A DNA stretch of 64,000 nt from Siderastrea radians (lineage: Eukaryota > Cnidaria > Anthozoa > Scleractinia > Rhizangiidae), in the NCBI GenBank assembly GCA_964017195.1, contig OZ024896.1, positions 31,407,430 to 31,471,429 of the forward strand. Reading direction: 5' to 3'. The notes under the pieces were generated by a model. That model saw only the letters and a program-made list of their open reading frames with translations, did not search any database and was not told where the DNA came from. The position numbers were made by a program, and so were the translations under genes. Of this stretch, positions 24,574-33,764 are shown piece after piece (the stretch's first letter is position 1; each line of letters opens with the position of its first letter).

Positions 24574-26130
24574 TTATTATTAATTTTTTCAGGAAGGAGC
24601 AGCGGCAGGGAGTGTTGTTTCAAGCCTAAGCGATTTTTCTGCGATCAAAGAACTTGACAAAATAAACAAAGACATTGAAGAGTTGGGAAGGTAATCACAG
24701 GTTATTTCATTGCGGCTGTGATAACCTACATTAGTTCTGAATTTAGGCCTGTACAGCAGGGGAGGGGTGATGGGATGGGAATGGCTTGGCCTGTACAGCA
24801 GGGGAGGGGTGATGGGATGGGAATGGCTTGGCCTGTACAGCAGGGGAGGGGTGATGGGATGGGAATGGCTTGGCCTGTACAGCAGGGGAGGGGTGATGGG
24901 ATGGGAATGGCTTGGCCTCTACAGCAGGGGAGGGGTGATGGGATGGGCGTGGCTTATTAAATTTTTTGCCTAAAGTGAGTGAAGGGGGAGAGACTTTTAA
25001 TAAAGCTTTGGCAGTAGTATGAAGAGTAGGTGGCTTTTAATAAAACCATCTTTAATTGAGAGACTTCACAAACCTCGATTCTTATTTGGTAACAAGAACC
25101 AGTAATATTTATTGTTAACCCTTTAAGCCTAAATATTAATATCCATGTTCTCCTCCCTATTTCCTTATATTTCCTATGTTACTAGTTGGGAGAATTTGAT
25201 CAAAAATCAAGACATTTGATCATTGGTGATCATTTCCTTTACTCTCATGACCTGTCTGTTTGATCAGGTAGTAATAATGTAAGGAGAAATTAGATGCTTG
25301 TCACTATTGGGACTTTAAGGGTTAATGTGAGGAAACAATGGAGTTCGTACACACAGGTCATAGAAGTATTACATACCAGCATGTGCACAATTAGAATTTT
25401 AAGGACGGTGCCTCCTTTTGTTACTACACATACGTTCTGCGCATCTCGGGATACTTGGAAGGAATTTTCCCCCTAATACAACTATTTTTGCACGGTTTAC
25501 GACTGTGTGGAAAAAGCAAATCTTAGCAAGGGCTATCGGAGTCCAAAAAGATAATTGGGGGTAACCACGCATTTTTCAGAGATAATTACGGTTAAATTTG
25601 GAAAGAAATTGCCATACATCCTTTGTATTTTGACGCTTTTTTAGAATTGTGGCTGCTTAATTATCTCTGAAATATGTGTGGTTACCCATATTTTTCTTTC
25701 TGGATTCCAATAACCCTTGCTAAGATCTACTTTTTCCCCATAGTCATAACTTTTACAAAAATGCATCTGTATTAGTAGGCACCGTCCTTAAAGAGTGGTA
25801 TGGTGGTATACTTGAGGGTGTTCACTCCGTTAACCTCTGTTGTTAGTTACAGGTTTGTGAAATCACTCTGTTAGTTCGAAACATTGGTCTAACCGCCTTG
25901 ATATCTCCTTTTGGTGCTTTCAGTCCAAAACCACTTTGTATGTACACTGTATGCTATTTACTTCCAACAGGGAAAAGGCCAGTTTACAACGTGAAATTGA
26001 AGAGAAAGAAGACATGATCAGACAAAGAAATGGAGAGATACAGGTGTGCAGGCAGGATGTTTGTCTTATTCATCCGTATGATTGTTGTTTGCCTTGTGGC
26101 TTAAGTTGCATTCATAACTGTTCATAAATG

Positions 26131-26161
<31 letters not shown>

Positions 26162-29100
26162 ATGATTGATTGATTGATTGATTGATTATCAGTGTTCTTT
26201 CATTCATTATACGTTCAGCCTCAGTTCATATGAGATATTTCGTATATTTTCACTTCCAAGTGTTGAGATTGTACGATGTGATGACACCAACTTGGGATAA
26301 GTCAATTCCGACACGAATAAAAAAATCCTTTTTGGAAGTTAGGCGGAGAGTTTGGTTTAATATTTAGAAAAGATGGTATACTATTTTTTACACATCACTA
26401 GTCAGTCAGTCAGTCAGTCAGTCAGTCAGTTAGCCAGTCACCGAAGGGGTTTTCAGGGAGGTCCTGAGATAACAGCAACCGTTTCTACCTAGTGCTTTGC
26501 GCAACACTTATAGAACGAGTAATGGACATGTTATCGTCTTCTATTTTGTGTACCCGCGTATGCGCATGAGCTATGTGTTCGGTCCGTTTCATGCAACGAA
26601 TGTTTGGGGTCATACACTTAAAGAACGAAGGATAGTCGCGACTCGTACGAGTTGACTGGGCCCCTGCCTCTCTTAATGAGATGCACTTCCACCACTTGAA
26701 CGAGTTGAGTGGGTCGCTGCCTTGATGAGATGCGACTGGTACGAGTTGAATCACCACTTTCACGACTTGAACAAGTGGTGAGTATTGGACATGCTTGGGC
26801 TTGACTTTCGGAAGGTGGAGATTGAGCGTCCATGGGTTATTAATTTTCAATCACCTCCTGAAATTTAGCAATTGCTTGATGAACATTCTAAAAATCATAA
26901 ACCAAAAAAAAATTGAAAGATTGTTTGGGCACTACAACACCACTGAGGCATTTTTAGAGTACTTGATAAACCTCGAAGGGATGAAAAGCCAAAGCAGTCA
27001 ACCAGACTGCCGATTTTAAAAGTTCTGAGTTCATATTTGACACTTATCGTGGATAAACGAAATAAAGAGCAATTATTCTTAATTGTACTTTGAACATCCT
27101 CAAATAGTCCCATAAGAGTACAGCTTTAATTAGTTGATCTTCTTTTGGAATGGCTTTAAGTCAGTTAGGTTGGATAAGTTAACGATATGTACGACATATC
27201 CTTACTTCTACATTTTTTTTCAGAATCTACAAAGCGAGCTAGAGAAAACCAAAGTAAAGTATCAAGAATTAGAAAAACAGAAGTCAGAAGCCCAAGGCCA
27301 ACTTGATGACTTAGACAAAGAGGTGGGAAATCATCTTTTTTGTCAACCATGTTTGGCCAAAAAGCCAATCACGTACAGGCAAACAGGTGGAGGCTGTTCG
27401 AGCGAAATACATGCAACCTTTTTTCTCCTTATATGTGTCGAGCGTCCTTGTGGTAGGCTGTTTTTACGTGTTTTTCTTTTCATTCGAGTATTAGGGTTGT
27501 CCAGTATAGACAAAAGCAGTCTTATAGACGGTACAGACAGTAAAAGGAGTATTCGGTCCGTTAATTGCATTTTACGTTGAAGCTTAGAATATTGAGAGGT
27601 CTTAGATTTAGTCGTGGTTGAGGGGTCGGCTGGGGGCTGAAAAAGTTTGGAGATGTGTTTCCTTCATACAGACTATGAAAGCGGTAGTCGGTCCGTTGAC
27701 GTGATACGTAATGATAAGTTTCTCAGTTTAACAAGATGCAATTCACGGACCGTTTACGGACTGAATCAGTTTGTCTCTATTGGGCGTGACTGTCTATAAC
27801 CCTAAACTGAGGGTATGTTCAAAGACATATTGTGTCTAATTTGGGCTGTTCAATAGTCATCGTGATTTTACGTTTTCATTTTGTATGGGGAGCAAGGTTG
27901 GCGTAGTGGTGAGAGCACTCGCCTCCCACCTCTGTGGCCCGGGTCCGGTTCCAGTGGTTGGCATCTGGGTTGAGGGGTTGAGATTGTTGTTGATTCTCTC
28001 CTTGCTTCGAAGGTTTTTCTCCGGGTTCTCCGGTTTTCCTCCCTCCATAAAAACCAACACTTCCAAATTCCAATTCGACCTGGACGTCATTCAAGTGTTT
28101 ACACATGAGCCCCTGGCTCGGGAGATTAGGCGACTACTCCCTACACTATGACGTTAAATTTGATTTGATTTGATTTGATTTTTTTTATTTTACCGCCAAG
28201 TTAAAGAGATCAACAGTTTGTTTTCTCAAATTGCAATGTGTATTCTGATGCATGTTATGCGATTTTTTTCTTTGTTGTTAGAAAGCCAAATATGAAGAAA
28301 TGCTGAAGGACGTGAAACAAAAATGCGACGAGGAAACAAAAACAGTGAGTGGTTTTGATTCTCAGCATACAGGTGGTAATGTTTTAAGATTACAATATTG
28401 GTTATCGGACGAAAAGAGTCTAAGTATTGTACATCATTTGACCACTCTGTATTTGCCAGAAGTAGTCGGCACAAGGTGACTTTTCTTTTCTTTTTTCTTC
28501 CTCAGATAAACAACTTACAGGCGCGAATCGAGTCCTCAAGAAAGTCGGCTCTGGTGAGAAGGGAGGGGATTTGAGAGATTGTATCAAATTCGCTCTGTTC
28601 TAGAGGAAACGAGTTGTATCAATTTGTTTACATTTTTTTGTATTTCTAGCAACAAGAGGAGGAACTAAGCCAAGCAAGGGATGAATTGAACAAGCTAAGA
28701 GAAGAAGAAACGAAGCTTGAACGAGAAGTAAGTCTTTGATTTGGTTCTGTTCAACTCGATTGCAACAGAATTCTCAAGGACGAATCCAATTTCATAGTCT
28801 TAATCAAAACTATTTGCAATACTTTTTCCAACAGGTCGAATTAAGTAAAGAGCATCTGGAGACTGTACAAAAACAAATTAAAACTGTTCAGACAGAATTG
28901 TCGCAGGTAAATAACTTCTCAGTTGTTGAGTATCCATTCTTGATCCAAGCTGTAAAGGCGCGGTGGCGTAGTGGTTGATCTGAAGACACTTTTTATTGAT
29001 TGTGAAAGTTAAATTTTAAAATCGTTATAATTTAATGGAACGCTTTGGTAAGTTTGTACAAATAATTACCACCAGTCGATAAAAAGCAGGTTCGAAAAAG

Positions 29101-31470
29101 TGCTTGTCGGATCCTGGCGGTAAGTTATCGGGAATTTCGAGAAACGGCCCGGCCCCGCCCCTGGATTCTGTTTCTTGAAAACTCCCGACGTTTCGGGTCC
29201 AAAAAGCTATTGCACATCTGCATGTTTTTCGGTACCGGAATACCTTCGGTAGTTTCCGGAAACAGGCCCCTGATCTCTACCGTCGTGATGCTTCCTTGTT
29301 TTCCAAACCTTGAGGGAACGAAACATAATGTTGGGGCTTAGCCCTGCGGTGGATTGCAGCTCATTCCTGAGGGAGTGGTGATACTAAAGTCCTTGTTGCT
29401 TTAACGCTTTCACTCCCAAAGTCAGTTATGGAAACATTGACGCGGTTCTAACTTTTGACTCTGTGGACGAAATCCTATGGTGTGACTATTCAAATGAAAC
29501 CTTGTGAGCAGCACTTTTACATGGTATTGTTTATATTTAAGTATTTTACAAAATGAAATTTGGGATTTGCCTTGAATTTTGATTTTAGGCACTCTTGGGA
29601 GTAAAAGGGTTAATACTACGGAATCCACAGCTGAGCTAAGTGCTCAGTGGCGACAATGAATTACCTGGATTGTTCCATCCACTGGAGTGAATAAGGACTT
29701 TACCTTTTCCATCTTGGCAAAATATTATACTCCACATAACCTTAAATAAGGTCTATAGCACTATGATCAACAGAGCAGTACTAGTTAACCTTTCAAGTCA
29801 CACTAAAAAAAGTATATTTACATAGTAATTCCTTTTTTCATTCTTTAGGTTAGATCTAAGGTGTCGACGCTGGAAGAAACAAACAGTAGTCTAAACGCTA
29901 ACATTGCGCATTACAACTCGCTGATGAACTCCAGCAGTGTATCCAGCGGTCCAGCCCCCATTCCCGATTTTGCGCCTCTCCACGATGCCTTTGATATGAC
30001 ACCGACCCCTTCTGAAGCAGACGCCATGAGTGTCAGAGCGACGGTAAGTTATAAGAAGTTTATATAAACAATTACAAATTAATGTTTTTCTTTGCAATTG
30101 GCGATATTATGATAGTTTTGTAGGAATAGTATGGCAATGATGAAGGGGCTTTCGAATGAGTGCCATAAAACAACGTCATCACCGCAACCTCGTTCCCAGG
30201 GTTCTCTCTTGTGAACGGGCGATGTCACAGCTCTTACAAGGTCTTCTCCGATTTGCTGAGAAAACAATACACCAAACAACAAAACAATGACCATAGCCCC
30301 GAAAACAATAGAGCTGCGTGATACCAAGGTCCAATGAAATTAGAGGTTGTTAAGAGCTGCGGGGCTACTCTGTGAACGGGGTTATCACGACTGACCAATC
30401 ATAACGAAGACCAATAACGCCATGAGCCAATCAGAATTTGAAGCAAAAAACAGGCAACGGCTGCCATGCGCGGGAAAACGTGAAGCCGGTTCCGACCAGA
30501 ATTTGAGCCTGATGAAGAACACAGTCCACACGACAATCTGAAGGTTGCAAACTCATGTGACAATTTTAATACTAGGAAAGTTAGTGAGAACAGAGACTAG
30601 TTTTGTTTATCGCCAACAATTTGCCAACGCGTATTTGTCAGCACCAGTTTGCAAACGTAAGTTTGCCGCGCCGTGACGAGTAAAACCAACGTTAACATTG
30701 AGCTTGATTTCATCAGCACTGTATCAGCCATAAATTGAAACCACAGAAAAGCCTTGTATGTAAATATAATGTGTTCTTTGTTTGGTATTTTTTCAGGCTG
30801 GAAGCAGTCCTGTTAGTAGTATAAGTGGTTTTAGTGTTGGTTCTGGTCGAGTAGATGAAGCCGTAGATGATTTTAAGGTAATTTTTTCTATTTTTTCCCT
30901 GGGCGTAATGTTGGGATAACGTTATACACGTCTTGTGGTTTGTTTTTCTGAGTGCATTTCAATGTATCCACTGTGAGAACTGACAGCTTAGTCGCTTCCT
31001 AGTGCGGTCGTCTGAAGGTCTTTCGAAGATTACCGAATATCACCCGAAGATACCCAAATGCTTTTGTCTGAAGATTCTCGTAGGCGACCAATGCTCTTGT
31101 GGAATTTTGTCTTCCTTTAAAAAATTGTGCTTACTGCGTCCTGCAACTGAAAATGTTTGATTACCTGTGATCGTAAAAGAGTTCTTTGCTAACGGTATTT
31201 TGTTTGGAGTAGACTAGATTATAGCTCGCGTATAAAGTGCTTATACTTCTTTGTTTCAGGATTCGGATCCTTTCAAGAGTAAAGAAAATTTATTTAGTTC
31301 CTCGGAAACAGGTAAGTCTTTACTTTCATTCATTTTCTCACAGGCATGCATGCTTTTCCAAGTTGGCCTCTTTGGTTTTGAATAGTTTGTTGAATAAGTT
31401 AAATTATTGTTCTAGTTCATTGCCAATCTCTTGTGATGGGGTACCGTCTGTCCCTCCCCCCCCCCCACCC

Positions 31471-31509
<39 letters not shown>

Positions 31510-33720
31510 TGTTGTTCAAGGCTTTTGGAGAATTTCTCTTTTCTATTCTTTGTAGTTTCTTTGTAAAGAAAATGCGAGTAAATGTCTGTTCTTTTTCAGA
31601 GTCTAACGACCCTTTTCACGTAGACGATCCTTTTAAAACAGATCCATTTCATTTTAAAAGTGTTTCCTTCGCAGATCCGTTCCCTGGAGATCCATTTGAG
31701 GTGAGAAAACGCGCACTAATAAGGCTGTAAGTCTTAAACCTGTGCCTAAACATTGGAACATTCTTCTACGACATAGCTAAGGGTTTTCCGTTAAATTTTG
31801 TCTTCGCGTTTTCTTTTTTTTTCTTTTTTTGCAACAAATTTATTTCATTTTACAATAGTTTACTTTACAATATTAACAATATTTGACAACTTTACAACTA
31901 CTAAAACAATTATTAATACAAGATGATATTACACATCACAAATCACATACACGCTAACAAATGATAAAGAACTAGTTTCACTAACAATAATTGTTACATC
32001 TTAAATGGAAACCTCTTACTTTTATTACATTTGATCTGAAGTAGTTATATAAAACAATTAGGAACATTTGCGTAGAGATGGGATGAAAAAATATTACTAC
32101 AGATATAAAACTTGTGTAGTCGGTATCTTCCATTTACTGTAAAATTTGTTTTTTGTCTTGTTTTTGGTACTGATGTATTCTTCAGACTTTCAACTAGCTC
32201 CCCTGTTACCCAGGGAGCTAGTTGAAAGTCCCAAGGTTAGACATCTTTGAATTTTTTAAGCTAAACAACTGACCTGCCGACGATGGTTGGAGGTTTATCC
32301 GAAACATGTTTTGCTAAAAATGTTTTATTCTTTCTCAAAGAATATTTTTTGCAGCAGAGTTAATCGGAAACAGCAATACGTAAAAAACAGTTAATTAACA
32401 ACCACCGGAGTGACATACTTTCGTTCGTGCGGATTTTGCACCTGTGAAATCTTCGTCCGATCCCGATTGTCTCCCCACCGCGTCTTCGAGGACTTCGGAA
32501 TGAAAGAATGTAGGCGCGAAGTTGAAAACCATTCAGAGGCCTATTTTTGTTTTGTAACAGGGTTCTTTCTGGCGCTGATCTAATACAGTACTTATAGTCA
32601 AAGCCGGTCAGGCGTTCCTGTCGTTAACAGACTAATGAATTCATTATTGGAAAATTGATTCCGTTCGTTGATTGAATAATCCATTCGTGAAATGAATAAT
32701 TCAATATTCAAATTGCGCCTCGATTCAATAATCGAATGTTGATCAGTAATCCAATCAACATTCGATTATTGAATCGAGGCTCAATTTGAATATTGGATTA
32801 TTCATTTGACGAATGGATTATTCAATCAACGAACGGAATCAATATTCAATTAACGAATTCATTAGTCCGTTTACGACGAGAACGTCTGACCGGCTTTGAA
32901 TATAAACATGTAGATCCCGGAGGACACTTTCCTCTTGCCTTTGTGAGTCTCTTTTTTTGTCCATGTAGGATACGGATAGCCCCTCCTTCTACTCAAGGAT
33001 AATCAGCGAGGGGAGCATGCCAACGCGCGCGAAACTCGACTGCTGCGTGCAAACGTAACGCGCGTGGGTCTGTGTCAAGTTTCCACGCGCACGTTCGCGT
33101 GTTCTTTTCCTTCGATCCTCCTAATCGGAGTCTTATGTCCACAAGCTAAAATGTGCGTCCATTACGTGGACACAAGACCAGTGAAGTGTAAGTTGTTGTC
33201 ATGAGCTTTAAATTGGTTTTTATCAGGGTGAAGATTTGTTTAAAACTGACCCTTTTAAGAGCGATTTACCGACAAGTGGAGAGGCTAGTGGCGCCGCCTC
33301 AGGAATAACCAATGGTGAGTTGTTCATTTGTTCGGTAATGAATTCCTTCCTTATTAAAATATTCATCAGATGCCGATCATTCTGTTTTCAAAATCGTCAT
33401 ACTAGCAAAAGAGCTAGTCCGTGAATAGACCATTTTCACTTCCTTGGAAAAGATATGTTGTAATGTTGTCGACGTCGTCGGTGTCGTCGTTGTTGTTGTT
33501 GTCCAGCGTTGTTGTTGTCTTTGATGTGTTGTTGTAGTTGATGCGTTGTCGTTTTTGGTTTTTGTTGTTCTCGTTGTTGTGGTTGTCTTTGTCGTTACTG
33601 TTGTCGTTTTTGTTGTCATTGTTGTGTTGTTGTTGTCGTCGTTGTTGTCATATAATTCTCAGGACTTTCCTTTTATTTAACCCCAGCTGGCCAATCCTAA
33701 AATAGAGTAACAAAAATGAA

Positions 33721-33764
<44 letters not shown>

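Larger units (their letters stand above)
24593..28906 (+). other. EPS15: EPS15 exons 14-20: coiled-coil region
   Basis: Seven short exons encode residues about 365-541, nearly all charged heptads rich in Glu, Lys and Gln (for example [20 protein letters not shown] and [19 protein letters not shown]). This matches the central oligomerisation segment of EPS15. Every internal junction is in frame; 24690/25971 splits an Arg codon. Confidence 0.9.

Noticed and set aside
24746..24955. Regular direct repeats reminiscent of a CRISPR array
   Set aside because: The copies are contiguous with no unique spacers and the genome is eukaryotic.
24718..24973. Repetitive open frames ([14 protein letters not shown] repeats) over the 42-bp minisatellite
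   Set aside because: The unit length is a multiple of three so frames stay open automatically, and the region lies in an EPS15 intron.
27885..28151. 88-codon plus-strand frame and overlapping minus-strand frames
   Set aside because: They lie wholly within a tRNA-derived SINE.
33377..33619. Thr-rich minus-strand frame
   Set aside because: It is an artefact of the TTG/TCG simple repeat.
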